From NCBI GenBank assembly GCA_016183805.1, contig JACPDX010000013.1:1-64000 (forward strand): DNA of 64,000 nt, written 5' to 3'. The notes below the pieces were generated by a model, which was given only the letters and a program-made list of their open reading frames with translations, did not search any database and was not told the DNA's origin. Positions within the stretch are counted from its first letter, which is position 1. Each line of letters begins with the position of its first letter. The position numbers were made by a program, and so were the translations under genes. This DNA comes from Bacteroidota bacterium (GTDB lineage: Bacteria > Bacteroidota > Bacteroidia > Flavobacteriales_E > Vicingaceae). Positions 46,407 through 54,986 of this stretch are shown here, in pieces.

Positions 46407-47597
46407 TCAATTCAAAATCGCTGCAATTCCTGGCAACTCTTTTCCTTCTAAATATTCTAACATAGCACCACCACCAGTGCTAACGTGGCTAACTTTATCA
46501 GCAAGGTTATATTTATTAACAGCAGCAACCGAATCGCCACCACCAACTAAAGTAAAAGCACCTTTTTTAGTTGCCTCTGCAACAGCCATTGCGATGGATT
46601 TTGTTCCATTTTGGAATTTATTCATCTCAAAAACACCAACTGGTCCATTCCATAAAATGGTTTTAGAATCTAAAATACAATTGGTAAACGAAGCAATGGC
46701 TTTTTCTCCAATATCCATTCCCATCCAGCCATCAGGAATGTTATTGGTATCACAAACTTGTGTGTTTGCTTCTTCGCTAAATTTATCGGCAGCTAAGGTG
46801 TCTTCTGGCAATAAAATGGTTACCTTTTTGTTTTTTGCTTTTGCTAATATATCCAATGCCGTTTCTAAAAAATCCATTTCAACCAATGAACTACCAATGT
46901 TTCCTCCTTGAGCTTTTGCAAAAGTATAAGCCATTCCTCCGCCGATAATAATGTTGTCCACCTTATCTAACAATTGTTCCATGATAACTATTTTACTCGA
47001 AACCTTTGCACCGCCAACTATAGCTGTTATTGGAGAAACACCACCTTTCAGCACTTTCGAAACACTAAAAATTTCTTTTTCTATCAAATAGCCAAACATT
47101 TTGTCTTTTGGAAAAAATTGAGCTATTATGGTTGTTGATGCATGAGCCCGGTGAGCCGTTCCAAAAGCATCGTTTACATAAACATCGCCCAATTTGGCTA
47201 ATTTTTCGGTAAAATCTAAATCACCTTTTGTTTCACTTGTATAAAATCTTAGGTTTTCTAGCATCAACACCTCTCCTGGCTTTAAACTTGCTGCCAATTC
47301 TTTTGCTTCTACTCCTATACAATCTGGGGCAAATTTTATGGGCTGACCAACCAATTTTTCAACTTCCTTAACAATGTGTTTTAACGAAAATTTATCTTCA
47401 TAACCACTTTTAGGGCGACCCAAATGCGACATTAAAATAACGGCTCCTCCGCCTTTCAACACTTTTTTAATGGTTGGAACTGAAGCTGAAATTCTGGTGT
47501 TATCCGTTACCTCAAATTTATCGTTTAAAGGCACGTTAAAATCAACTCTTATCAATACTTTTTTTTCTGAAAAATTGTAATTATCAATATTTTGCAT
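46407..47597 (-). CDS. pgk: Phosphoglycerate kinase
   Basis: The 396-residue protein has full length for PGK. It has the N-terminal 3-phosphoglycerate site ([33 protein letters not shown]), [18 protein letters not shown] in the middle, and the nucleotide-binding GGAKVSSKI and [11 protein letters not shown] of the C-terminal half. It catalyses ATP formation from 1,3-bisphosphoglycerate in glycolysis. It is first of a likely pgk/DUF6150-like/mazG-like unit. Confidence 0.98.
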   Translation of the reverse strand: MQNIDNYNFSEKKVLIRVDFNVPLNDKFEVTDNTRISASVPTIKKVLKGGGAVILMSHLGRPKSGYEDKFSLKHIVKEVEKLVGQPIKFAPDCIGVEAKELAASLKPGEVLMLENLRFYTSETKGDLDFTEKLAKLGDVYVNDAFGTAHRAHASTTIIAQFFPKDKMFGYLIEKEIFSVSKVLKGGVSPITAIVGGAKVSSKIVIMEQLLDKVDNIIIGGGMAYTFAKAQGGNIGSSLVEMDFLETALDILAKAKNKKVTILLPEDTLAADKFSEEANTQVCDTNNIPDGWMGMDIGEKAIASFTNCILDSKTILWNGPVGVFEMNKFQNGTKSIAMAVAEATKKGAFTLVGGGDSVAAVNKYNLADKVSHVSTGGGAMLEYLEGKELPGIAAILN

Positions 47598-47641
47598 GGC
47601 ATATATATTTTAATTGTTTCGTTTTTAACCACATTTTATTT

Positions 47642-48105
47642 AACCACATAGATACATAGTTTTAATACCTAGGTAACTGCTTAAAATACTCATTTACATA
47701 GGTTTTTTGTCCTTCGTTAAAAATATTGTTACAGTTAAAATTAACTAAAAGCCCTTTTGGAGCTTTTAAATTTAAAAGTTTCATATAGTTTAGAAGCTGT
47801 GCTTCATAATTATTTGAAATATCTTGCACGGCTTTTAATTCAAGAACCAAGCAATTTTCTATAAACATATCACACCTAAATCCAATTTCTAATTCTTTAT
47901 CCCTATAAATAACGGGAATCTTAAACTCTGTTAAAAAATTTATTTTTCTATGTCGCAACTCTTCTTTTAAACACTCTTGGTAAACATTTTCCAATAATCC
48001 TCTACCCATAGATTTATGGACTTCTATAACTGCACCAAGAACCTCATAAGTCAAATCATCTAAATATTTTTGAGATAAGTCCAATTTCTATGTGCCTATG
48101 TGGTT
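47642..48105. mobile_element. Inverted-repeat-flanked GxxExxY cassette
   Basis: AACCACATAGATACATAG (47642-47659) and CTATGTGCCTATGTGGTT (48088-48105) are inverted copies matching at 16 of 18 positions, and they tightly bracket a single gene. A further AACCACATTTTATTT lies just left. The unit sits between pgk and the holB-like gene. No transposase is present, so it would have to be moved in trans. Confidence 0.55.
47662..48084 (-). CDS. GxxExxY family protein
   Basis: The 140-residue protein has the family signature GRGLLENVYQECL and the PD-(D/E)XK-like core (EIGFRCDMFIENCLVLELKA, QLLNYMKL, GLLVNFN), so a nuclease-like fold without shown activity. The start must be TTG (48084), because an in-frame TAG, supplied by the flanking repeat, lies two codons upstream and the next ATG would cut into the domain. 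Such genes are scattered through Bacteroidota genomes as single nomadic units. The inverted repeats on each side fit that behaviour. Confidence 0.85.
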   Translation of the reverse strand: MDLSQKYLDDLTYEVLGAVIEVHKSMGRGLLENVYQECLKEELRHRKINFLTEFKIPVIYRDKELEIGFRCDMFIENCLVLELKAVQDISNNYEAQLLNYMKLLNLKAPKGLLVNFNCNNIFNEGQKTYVNEYFKQLPRY

Positions 48106-48182
48106 AAATCTTTTCTGTACAAAGGTAAAATTTATAACTAAAAAACGAAGGTTCGCATCATAATAATTACTTTTGAAAAACT

Positions 48183-49331
48183 ATGTTGTTTAGCGAAATA
48201 ATTGGTCAGGAAGATTTAAAAAAACGATTGATTGCCTCTGTAAAAGATGGTAGAGTTAGTCATGCTCAATTGTTTTTGGGTGAAGAAGGTACTGGAAACC
48301 TTCCATTAGCATTGGCTTATGCACAATATATTATGTGTGAAGACAAACAAAATCAAGACGCTTGTGGCGTTTGTAGTTCTTGTATCAAAAATCAAAAACT
48401 TGTTCATCCCGATTTGCATTTTGTATTTCCTACCGCTAATACCGAAAAAGCGAAGAGCAAACCCGTTAGCGATATTTTTTTAGAAGAATGGCGAGAAATT
48501 GTTTTGGATAACAATGCGTATTTTTCCATTAATCAATGGCAAGAAAAAATTCAAACCGAAAACAAAGCTCTATTAATTCCTGCCGAAGAAAGTAGCGAAA
48601 TACTTAAAAAATTAAGTTTAAAAACATACGAGTCGGAATACAAAGTGATGATTATTTGGTATCCCGAAAAGTTTAACAACTCATCAGCCAATAAACTTTT
48701 AAAAATATTAGAAGAGCCAGAGCCTAAAACACTGTTTATTTTAGTTGCTCACGAATCGGAACAGCTTATCCCAACCATATTATCGAGAACCCAAACGTTT
48801 AAGGTCAATAAAATTGAAACCTATGATTTGTCAAATAGCTTGGTAAAACTGTTTCAATTTTCGACAGTACAAGCAACAAGTATTAGTTTATTAGCCGACG
48901 GAAATTTTTTGGAAGCCAAAAAAATTATTGAAACATCAGAGGCAGAAGAATTTTTTTACAACCTTTTTACCAATTGGATGCGTGCAGCTTTTAAGGCAGA
49001 TGTGATTTCATTGATAAAATTTTCAGACGATATTCAGAAAATAGGTCGTGAAAAACAAAAACAATTTATTTCATATTGTTTACACATTTTCAGAGAAAGT
49101 TTAATCAATAATTTTGGATCAAAGGAATTAAATAAAACCACCTCAACCGAGTCTCAATTTTTGGTAAAATTTGCTCCATTTATTCATGGTGCCAATTGTT
49201 TGGAAATTATTGAATTATTTAACGATGCCTATTATCATATCGAGAGAAATGCCAATCCAAAAATTTTATTTTTAGATGTTTCGTTTAAACTTACCAAATT
49301 GTTGAGGGTAAAAACTCTTGTTTTCGAGTAA
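48183..49331 (+). CDS. DNA polymerase III delta'-type clamp-loader subunit
   Basis: The 382-residue AAA-fold protein opens with IIGQEDLKKRLIASVKDGRV. The Walker A position reads GEEGTGN, lacking the Lys, as is typical of the non-hydrolysing delta' subunit. The zinc module CGVCSSCIKNQ follows, then KLLKILEEPEPKTLFIL with the SRC region altered to SRT. It helps load the sliding clamp at replication forks. The -7 box TACTTTTG ends 7 nt before the ATG, so the leader is very short. It could be named holB by analogy. Confidence 0.88.
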   Translation: MLFSEIIGQEDLKKRLIASVKDGRVSHAQLFLGEEGTGNLPLALAYAQYIMCEDKQNQDACGVCSSCIKNQKLVHPDLHFVFPTANTEKAKSKPVSDIFLEEWREIVLDNNAYFSINQWQEKIQTENKALLIPAEESSEILKKLSLKTYESEYKVMIIWYPEKFNNSSANKLLKILEEPEPKTLFILVAHESEQLIPTILSRTQTFKVNKIETYDLSNSLVKLFQFSTVQATSISLLADGNFLEAKKIIETSEAEEFFYNLFTNWMRAAFKADVISLIKFSDDIQKIGREKQKQFISYCLHIFRESLINNFGSKELNKTTSTESQFLVKFAPFIHGANCLEIIELFNDAYYHIERNANPKILFLDVSFKLTKLLRVKTLVFE

Positions 49332-49383
49332 GAAAAATTTTTCTCAAAACCAATTTCTCGTTAATTTTTCTGATTAAGAATAG

Positions 49384-49438
49384 TATATTTGTTGTCCGTC
49401 AGTTGACGGATTGTTTAACAAGTTCGGTTTTATACCGA
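49384..49438 (+). promoter_or_regulatory. Promoter and double-hairpin leader of the PSP1-gldH-PBP unit
   Basis: The -7 box TATATTTG (49384-49391) is followed at the expected transcription start by the perfect palindrome TCCGTCA-GT-TGACGGA (49395-49410). A second hairpin, TCGGT-TTTAT-ACCGA, lies at 49424-49438. The start codon is at 49457, so both hairpins are in the 5' leader. They may stabilise the mRNA or be bound by a regulator. Confidence 0.5.
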
Positions 49439-49456
49439 TTTAAGATATAAAAAATT

Positions 49457-50647
49457 ATGGGATGTAGTAGTTGTGGCTCTGATGGAGGTTGTGGTTCAGG
49501 AGGTTGTGGGTCTTCAAGCGGAGGTGGTTGTAGCAAAAGTGGTTCATGTAGTAGCTATAAATTAAATGTTTATGATTGGCTTAGTGATATAGAATTACCT
49601 CATGGACAAGTTATTTTTGATTGTGTTGAAGTTCGTTTTAAAAACAGCCGAAAAGAATTTTTTAGAAACGTGAATAATTTATCGCTAAATGTAGGCGATG
49701 TTATTGCTGTTGAAACTACTTCGGGGCACGATATAGGAACCATTACCATGACAGGTGAATTGGTAAAAAAGCAAATGAGAAAAAACAAAGTTGCTTTTGA
49801 TTCGCCTGAGATAAAAAAAATCTATCGACTTGCCAAGAAATCCGATATCGATAAATGGATTGAAGCTCAAAAAATGGAAGTGGGTACTATGTACAAAGCT
49901 AGAACTATAGCTATTGAACAAGGATTAGACATGAAAATTAGTGACGTTGAATATCAAGGAGATAAAACCAAAGCTATTTTCTATTATACAGCCGAAGCCC
50001 GTGTAGATTTCAGGGAATTAATTAAACGATTGGCCGACGAGTTTAAGGTAAGGATTGAAATGAAACAAATTGGTGTTCGTCAGGAAGCCAGTAGATTGGG
50101 TGGAATTGGTTCGTGCGGAAGAGAATTGTGTTGTTCTACTTGGTTAACCGATTTTCGTTCAGTTTCAACATCTGCTGCTCGTTACCAACAACTTTCGTTA
50201 AATCCACAGAAATTGGCCGGACAATGTGGTAAATTAAAGTGTTGTTTAAATTATGAATTAGACGCTTATACCGATGCATTAAAAATATTTCCTGATACGA
50301 ACATCAATCTTGAAACCGAAAAAGGAACAGCCTTTTATCGTAAAATGGATATTTTTAAACAAATGATGTGGTATTCGTACAAACACGAAGCCTTACAATT
50401 TATTGAAATTAAAGTGGAACGTGTAAATGAAATTATTGCCTTGAACAAAAAAGGTCAAAAACCTGTCGATTTAGTTGAATTTGTTGAGCCTGTGAAAAAA
50501 GAGTTTGTTGAACCTAGTTATGCCAATGTCGATGGTCAGGATAGTTTAACTAGATTTGACAATCAAAATAAGAAAAAGAAAAACAACAATAACAGAAATA
50601 GAAACAAGAAAAATTTTCATAAAAAAAATGAAGCTGGTAAACAATAG
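49457..50647 (+). CDS. PSP1-domain (RicT/YaaT-like) protein
   Basis: The 396-residue protein begins with a Cys- and Gly-rich stretch (residues 1-33, twelve or more Gly and eight Cys). The PSP1 domain follows (about 45-290) with RVDFRELIKRLADEFKVRIE, GIGSCGRELCCSTWL and LAGQCGKLKCCLNYE, whose conserved Cys suit an iron-sulfur or metal site. A Lys/Asn-rich tail ends it. The Bacillus homologue YaaT (RicT) forms a complex affecting RNA processing and carries Fe-S clusters with partners. The N-terminal Cys cluster and basic tail are additions. The gldH frame overlaps its last 20 nt. Confidence 0.9.
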   Translation: MGCSSCGSDGGCGSGGCGSSSGGGCSKSGSCSSYKLNVYDWLSDIELPHGQVIFDCVEVRFKNSRKEFFRNVNNLSLNVGDVIAVETTSGHDIGTITMTGELVKKQMRKNKVAFDSPEIKKIYRLAKKSDIDKWIEAQKMEVGTMYKARTIAIEQGLDMKISDVEYQGDKTKAIFYYTAEARVDFRELIKRLADEFKVRIEMKQIGVRQEASRLGGIGSCGRELCCSTWLTDFRSVSTSAARYQQLSLNPQKLAGQCGKLKCCLNYELDAYTDALKIFPDTNINLETEKGTAFYRKMDIFKQMMWYSYKHEALQFIEIKVERVNEIIALNKKGQKPVDLVEFVEPVKKEFVEPSYANVDGQDSLTRFDNQNKKKKNNNNRNRNKKNFHKKNEAGKQ

Positions 50648-51173
50648 AGTGAGAAGTCCGAAGTCGGAAGTCCGAAGATTTTGTTTGCGACTTCCTTTTT
50701 TCGACTTCGGCCTTCGGTCTTCGGTCTTCGGTCTTCTCTTATTTCTTTTTTCTTGTGATTCAAACAAAGTATTTGACCAATACATAGAAGTCGAAAATGC
50801 AAACTGGAAACGAGAAAATATTGCCAAGTTTTCGGTTGATATTACTGATACAACAACGGCTCACAACCTTTACATAAACATTAGAAATAAAGGAAATTAT
50901 CCATACAGTAATTTATATATGTTTGTAAAAATTGAAGGTCCGGATGGTAATTTTTCGGTAGATACTGTAAATTGTATTCTTGCTGATAAAAGTGGCAAAT
51001 GGTTGGGTAAAGGAATTGGAGATTTGTGGGATGTACAAGTTCCTTATATTGGAGGATTTAAATTTGCAAAATCAGGTAACTATCAGTTTTCATTCGAACA
51101 AGCCATGCGAGTAGAAAATGGATTGGAAGGCATTACTGATATTGGTTTACACATTGAACGAAAAGAAGATTAA
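50628..51173 (+). CDS. gldH: Gliding motility lipoprotein GldH
   Basis: The 181-residue product from ATG 50628 has a lipoprotein signal ending in lipobox LFSC (Cys43) and the family start CDSNKVFDQYIEVENANW. GldH is needed for gliding and T9SS-linked surface functions in Flavobacterium and is anchored in the envelope by lipid. Residues 9-37 of the signal region are encoded by an interspersed GAAGTC/GGTCTTC repeat, giving the odd SPKSEVRRFCLRL and GLRSSVFGL. A TTG at 50685 (residue 20) would give a more usual 24-residue signal, also repeat-encoded. The order PSP1-gldH-PBP1A fits the arrangement I recall from related genomes. Confidence 0.88.
   Translation: MKLVNNRVRSPKSEVRRFCLRLPFFDFGLRSSVFGLLLFLFSCDSNKVFDQYIEVENANWKRENIAKFSVDITDTTTAHNLYINIRNKGNYPYSNLYMFVKIEGPDGNFSVDTVNCILADKSGKWLGKGIGDLWDVQVPYIGGFKFAKSGNYQFSFEQAMRVENGLEGITDIGLHIERKED
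50652..50738. repeat. Interspersed GAAGTC/GGTCTTC repeat inside gldH
   Basis: Left arm GAAGTCCGAAGTCGGAAGTC and right arm GACTTCGGCCTTCGGTCTTC with further GGTCTTC units form a long imperfect inverted repeat. It is the same family as at 13367, 30754 and 62502. Here it starts in the first bases after the PSP1 stop codon and is translated as the GldH signal peptide. Confidence 0.75.
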
Positions 51174-51188
51174 TCCACACTAGATATT

Positions 51189-53639
51189 ATGTCTAAAAAA
51201 TCTAACACATCCATCAATCAAAAAAAGATAATTCTTTATTTCTGGGGGTTATTTGTGGTATTGCCCATTTTTATGTTTTTTGTTATCATGTGGTGTGCAA
51301 AAACAGGCTCTTTGGGTTTCGATGATTTACCATCATTACAAGAACTTGAAAATCCAAAAAGTAATTTAGCTTCCGAAATTATTTCTTCCGACGATAAATT
51401 GTTGGGCAAATATTTTAAAGAAAACCGTACCAATGTAAAATATGAAGAGCTATCACCCTATTTGATTTCTGCTTTAATTGCTACCGAAGACGAACGGTTT
51501 TTAAATCATTCAGGAATTGATTTTAGAGGCTTAGTACGTGCATTTGTGAAATTGGGTAAAGCTGGTGGAGCAAGTACCATTACCCAGCAGTTGGCTAAAA
51601 TGATGTTTCACGACCGGAAAGGTGGATTTATTAATAAAGTAAAACAAAAATTACAAGAGCAAATTATTGCAGTAGAACTTGAAAAAAGATATACCAAAGC
51701 AGAGATATTAACCATGTATCTTAACAAGTTTGATTTTATTAATAATGCAGTTGGAATAAAATCGGCAAGTAATGTTTATTTTAATAAAGAGCCAAAAGAT
51801 TTAAAAATTCAGGAAGCTGCAATGTTGATAGGAATGGCAAAAAACCCTGCACTTTACAATCCATTACGACGCCCCGAAATGACCCAAACCCGAAGAGAGG
51901 TGGTGCTAAAACAAATGGTTAAAAACGATTACATTACAGAAACACAATACGATTCTTTAAGAGTTTTACCTCTGGAACTAGATTATAAAATTGTTGACCA
52001 TAAAGAAGGATTAGCTCCATATTACCGTGAAATTTTAAGAGGAGAACTTCAAAAAATGTTCGAACAAAAAGATGAGGATGGAAAATACATTTATGCTAAA
52101 AAGGACGGTACACCATACAACATTTACAGTGATGGCTTAAAAATTTACACCACCATCGATTCCAGAATGCAAGCTTATGCTGAATGGGCTGTACAAGAGT
52201 ATATTGGCAAAACACTTCAACGACAGTTTTTTGCTCATTTAACAAAATATAGAAAAAGTAAATATCCGTTTGATAATAGAATTTCTGATGCACAGTATGA
52301 GCAAATTATGCAAACTGCACGTTTAAGGACAGCCCGTTATCAAATTTTAACCGGAAAAGAATGTGAAAATTGTGGCAGAAGAGGTAGTTTTATTAATAAA
52401 ATTGGTCATTATTTTCAGTGTAATGCCGAAGACTGTAATTTTAAAAGATGGGCACCTACAAAAGACTCGATTAAAGTAATCTTTAACCAGCCAACTCCGA
52501 TGAAAGTGTTTACTTACCAAGGTGATAAAGACACCATTTTATCACCAAACGATTCTATTCGTTATTACAAAAGCTTTTTACAAGCCGGTTTAATGTCGGT
52601 TGACCCACATACAGGTTATATTAAAGCTTGGGTTGGCGGAACAAACTTTACCAATTTTTCTTTCGACCACGTTAAAACCTCTCGCCGTCAGGTAGGATCA
52701 ACATTTAAACCTTTTGTTTATGCTACAGCCATTCAAAATGGGTATTCTCCATGCTTTGAAGTAACCAACACCCGTTATACTTTTAATAAAGGTGAATTTG
52801 GTATATTGCAGAGTTGGACACCAAAAAATTCTGATGGTATCTATGGTTGTAATGTGTCTTTAAAATATGCCTTAGCTAATTCCATGAACTCCATTTCGGC
52901 ATGGATAATGAAACAATTTGGACCTCAAGCTGTTGTTGATCAGGCAAAAGCAATGGGTATTACCAGTCCGTTGGAAGCTGTGCCATCACTTTGTTTAGGG
53001 GTTGCCGATTTAAGTGTTTACGAAATGGTTGGAGCAAATGCTACCATGGCTAACAAAGGTGTTTGGATAGAACCAACCATGTTTACCAGAATTGAAGATA
53101 AACACGGTAATGTAATAATAGATTTTAAACCAAAAACCAACGAAGCCATGAGTGAAGAAACTGCTTATGTGATGTTGGATTTAATGAAAGGAGTTGTAGA
53201 TGGAGAAAGAAACAATTGTATGGCAAGTTTAATGAAACGACCAGTATATGTGAGCGGAACCGGAATGAGATTGAGAGGAACAATAACCGAATCCCGACCT
53301 TATGTTGGTCACCGTTACCCAATAGCCGGAAAAACAGGTACTACACAAAACAATTCCGACGGATGGTTTATGGGTTTAACTCCTGATTTAGTTACCGGAG
53401 TTTGGGTTGGAGCCGAAGAGCGTAGTATTCGTTTTGCTACTACCGATATGGGGCAAGGAGCAAATACAGCTTTGCCTATTTGGGGTTATTTTATGCAAAA
53501 AGTACATGCCGACCCTACTATAAAAATATCATCAGGCGATTTTGAAAAACCCGAAAAACCTTTAACAATTGAACTCGATTGTGTTAAATACAATTTGGGT
53601 AAAAATTTAAATACCGATTATAATGATACACCATATTAA
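51189..53639 (+). CDS. Class A penicillin-binding protein (PBP1A)
   Basis: The 816-residue protein has an N-terminal cytoplasmic tail and membrane helix (about 15-37). The GT51 transglycosylase follows (about 60-240, TEDERFLNHSGIDFRGL and GGASTITQQLAKMMF), then a transpeptidase (about 470-770) with the SxxK Ser in GSTFKPF, SMNS and the KTGTTQNNSDGWFMG motif. Between the two, at about 392-415, is a CxxC...CxxxxC unit (CENCGRR ... CNAEDC) that looks like a zinc ribbon. It polymerises and crosslinks peptidoglycan. It begins 15 nt after gldH, same transcript. Confidence 0.95.
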   Translation: MSKKSNTSINQKKIILYFWGLFVVLPIFMFFVIMWCAKTGSLGFDDLPSLQELENPKSNLASEIISSDDKLLGKYFKENRTNVKYEELSPYLISALIATEDERFLNHSGIDFRGLVRAFVKLGKAGGASTITQQLAKMMFHDRKGGFINKVKQKLQEQIIAVELEKRYTKAEILTMYLNKFDFINNAVGIKSASNVYFNKEPKDLKIQEAAMLIGMAKNPALYNPLRRPEMTQTRREVVLKQMVKNDYITETQYDSLRVLPLELDYKIVDHKEGLAPYYREILRGELQKMFEQKDEDGKYIYAKKDGTPYNIYSDGLKIYTTIDSRMQAYAEWAVQEYIGKTLQRQFFAHLTKYRKSKYPFDNRISDAQYEQIMQTARLRTARYQILTGKECENCGRRGSFINKIGHYFQCNAEDCNFKRWAPTKDSIKVIFNQPTPMKVFTYQGDKDTILSPNDSIRYYKSFLQAGLMSVDPHTGYIKAWVGGTNFTNFSFDHVKTSRRQVGSTFKPFVYATAIQNGYSPCFEVTNTRYTFNKGEFGILQSWTPKNSDGIYGCNVSLKYALANSMNSISAWIMKQFGPQAVVDQAKAMGITSPLEAVPSLCLGVADLSVYEMVGANATMANKGVWIEPTMFTRIEDKHGNVIIDFKPKTNEAMSEETAYVMLDLMKGVVDGERNNCMASLMKRPVYVSGTGMRLRGTITESRPYVGHRYPIAGKTGTTQNNSDGWFMGLTPDLVTGVWVGAEERSIRFATTDMGQGANTALPIWGYFMQKVHADPTIKISSGDFEKPEKPLTIELDCVKYNLGKNLNTDYNDTPY

Positions 53640-53686
53640 TTTACCAATGTGAAAATGTAACAATGTGAAAATTGACAACTGAAACT

Positions 53687-53740
53687 GGCATTGTGCGTTG
53701 GCTTCCCCTCTAAAAAGAGGGGTAGGGGTGTGTTTTTGGA
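53687..53740. repeat. Interspersed CCCCTCT/AGAGGGG hairpin repeat before scoA
   Basis: GGCATTGTGCGTTGGCTTCC, then CCTCT-AAAA-AGAGG and GGTAGGGGTGTGTTTTT. It is nearly the same as 13388-13440. On each side lie other word-like repeats (ACAATGTGAAAATT; AAAACTGTAAACTG). Confidence 0.7.
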
Positions 53741-53809
53741 ATATAGAAGTTTGAAAACTGTGAGCCGAAAACTGTAAACTGATAACTTATAAACTATTAA
53801 CTTATAAAA

Positions 53810-54514
53810 ATGGCAATAAACAAAGTGGTTGCAAATGTTGAAGAGGCAACAAAAGGAATAAAAGACGGAATGACCTTGATGGTAGGTGGATTTGGCTTAT
53901 GCGGCATACCGGAAAATTGCATTGCACAATTGGTTAAGATGAATGTGAAAGGAATAACCTGTATCTCCAACAATGCAGGAGTCGACGATTTTGGTTTAGG
54001 ATTGCTTTTGCAAAACAAACAAATCAAAAAAATGATTTCATCTTATGTTGGTGAAAATGATGAATTTGAACGCCAAATGTTAAGTGGCGAATTAGAAGTT
54101 GATTTAATTCCACAAGGCTCGTTAGCAGAACGTTGTAGAGCTGGTGGAGCCGGTATTCCTGCATTTTTTACACCGGCAGGTTACGGAACTGAAATTGCCG
54201 AAGGCAAAGAAGTTCGTATTTTTAATGGAAAACCACATATTTTAGAAGCAGCTTTAACGGCTGATTTTGCCATTGTAAAAGCTTGGAAAGGCGATACTGC
54301 CGGGAATTTAGTTTTTAAATACACAGCCGCAAATTTTAATCCTGCTATGGCTATGGCTGGAAAAATTACCATTGCTGAGGTGGAAGAATTAGTTCCGGAA
54401 GGAACGTTAGACCCCAATCACATTCATACTCCTGGAATTTTTGTACAACGAATTTTTCAAGGTGCAAAATATGAAAAACGAATAGAACAACGAACAGTTC
54501 GCTCACGCTCATAG
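53810..54514 (+). CDS. scoA: 3-oxoacid CoA-transferase subunit A
   Basis: The 234-residue protein has the family start [49 protein letters not shown] and the glycine-rich [13 protein letters not shown]-type region (here [17 protein letters not shown]). With subunit B it moves CoA from succinyl-CoA to acetoacetate or similar 3-oxoacids. The partner gene lies 470 nt downstream, separated by a four-helix-bundle gene. Normally the two subunits are adjacent, so the gap is an insertion. Confidence 0.94.
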   Translation: MAINKVVANVEEATKGIKDGMTLMVGGFGLCGIPENCIAQLVKMNVKGITCISNNAGVDDFGLGLLLQNKQIKKMISSYVGENDEFERQMLSGELEVDLIPQGSLAERCRAGGAGIPAFFTPAGYGTEIAEGKEVRIFNGKPHILEAALTADFAIVKAWKGDTAGNLVFKYTAANFNPAMAMAGKITIAEVEELVPEGTLDPNHIHTPGIFVQRIFQGAKYEKRIEQRTVRSRS

Positions 54515-54537
54515 ATTCAATGTAGCAATGAAACTAA

Positions 54538-54979
54538 TTTAACAATGTAACAATAGAAAAAAGGAGAATATGGAACTGAAGGAGAATGTAATTGTAACTA
54601 AAACTATAAATTTTTCATTGTTAATTATTGAGTTTTGTGAGGAGTTAGAATCAAAACGAAAATTTGTTGTTGCAAATCAATTGCTTCGTTCAGGAACATC
54701 AATTGGTGCAAATGTACACGAGGCTCAAAATGCAGAAAGTAAAGCCGATTTTATTCATAAAATAAAGATTGCAGCTAAAGAACTTGAAGAAACAAAATAT
54801 TGGTTGATTTTATGCAAAAAGGCAAAAAATTATCCTTTTAATGAGGCATTGGAAAATCAGATTAAAGAAATTGGATTAATCATTTATAAAATATTAAGCA
54901 CAAGTAAAAAATAATTAGCAGTTTTTTTATTGCTAAATTGTTACATTGGTAAATTGTTACATTGGTAAATTGTTACATT
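54538..54979. mobile_element. Inverted-repeat-flanked four-helix-bundle cassette inside scoAB
   Basis: TTTAACAATGTAACAAT at 54538-54554 is inverted on the far side as AAATTGTTACATTGGT, which is present there in 2.8 tandem copies (54935, 54951, 54967). The pair brackets one gene and lies between the two subunits of a CoA transferase. No transposase is visible. A related string (ACCAATGTGAAAATGTAACA) precedes scoA. Confidence 0.55.
54570..54914 (+). CDS. Four helix bundle (S23-type) protein
   Basis: The 114-residue all-helical protein of the family is also found encoded within 23S rRNA intervening sequences (S23) and related to Avd of diversity-generating retroelements. Signatures are LLRSGTSIGANVHEAQNAESKADFIHKIKIAAKELEETKYW. 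Function is unknown. Elsewhere these genes occur as lone insertions, often next to repeats, as here. No reverse transcriptase or variable repeat is nearby, so no retroelement role is supported. AAGGAG occurs 9 nt before the start, a rare strong ribosome site for this phylum. Confidence 0.88.
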   Translation: MELKENVIVTKTINFSLLIIEFCEELESKRKFVVANQLLRSGTSIGANVHEAQNAESKADFIHKIKIAAKELEETKYWLILCKKAKNYPFNEALENQIKEIGLIIYKILSTSKK

Positions 54980-54986
54980 AATTATT

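Noticed and set aside
54570-54914. Four-helix-bundle gene as Avd of a diversity-generating retroelement
   Set aside because: No reverse transcriptase, template repeat or variable repeat nearby; the protein fits the general S23-type family as well.
54935-54979. 2.8 copies of a 16-bp tandem repeat as a CRISPR array
   Set aside because: The copies are directly adjacent with no spacers and there are no cas genes; they form one end of the inserted cassette.
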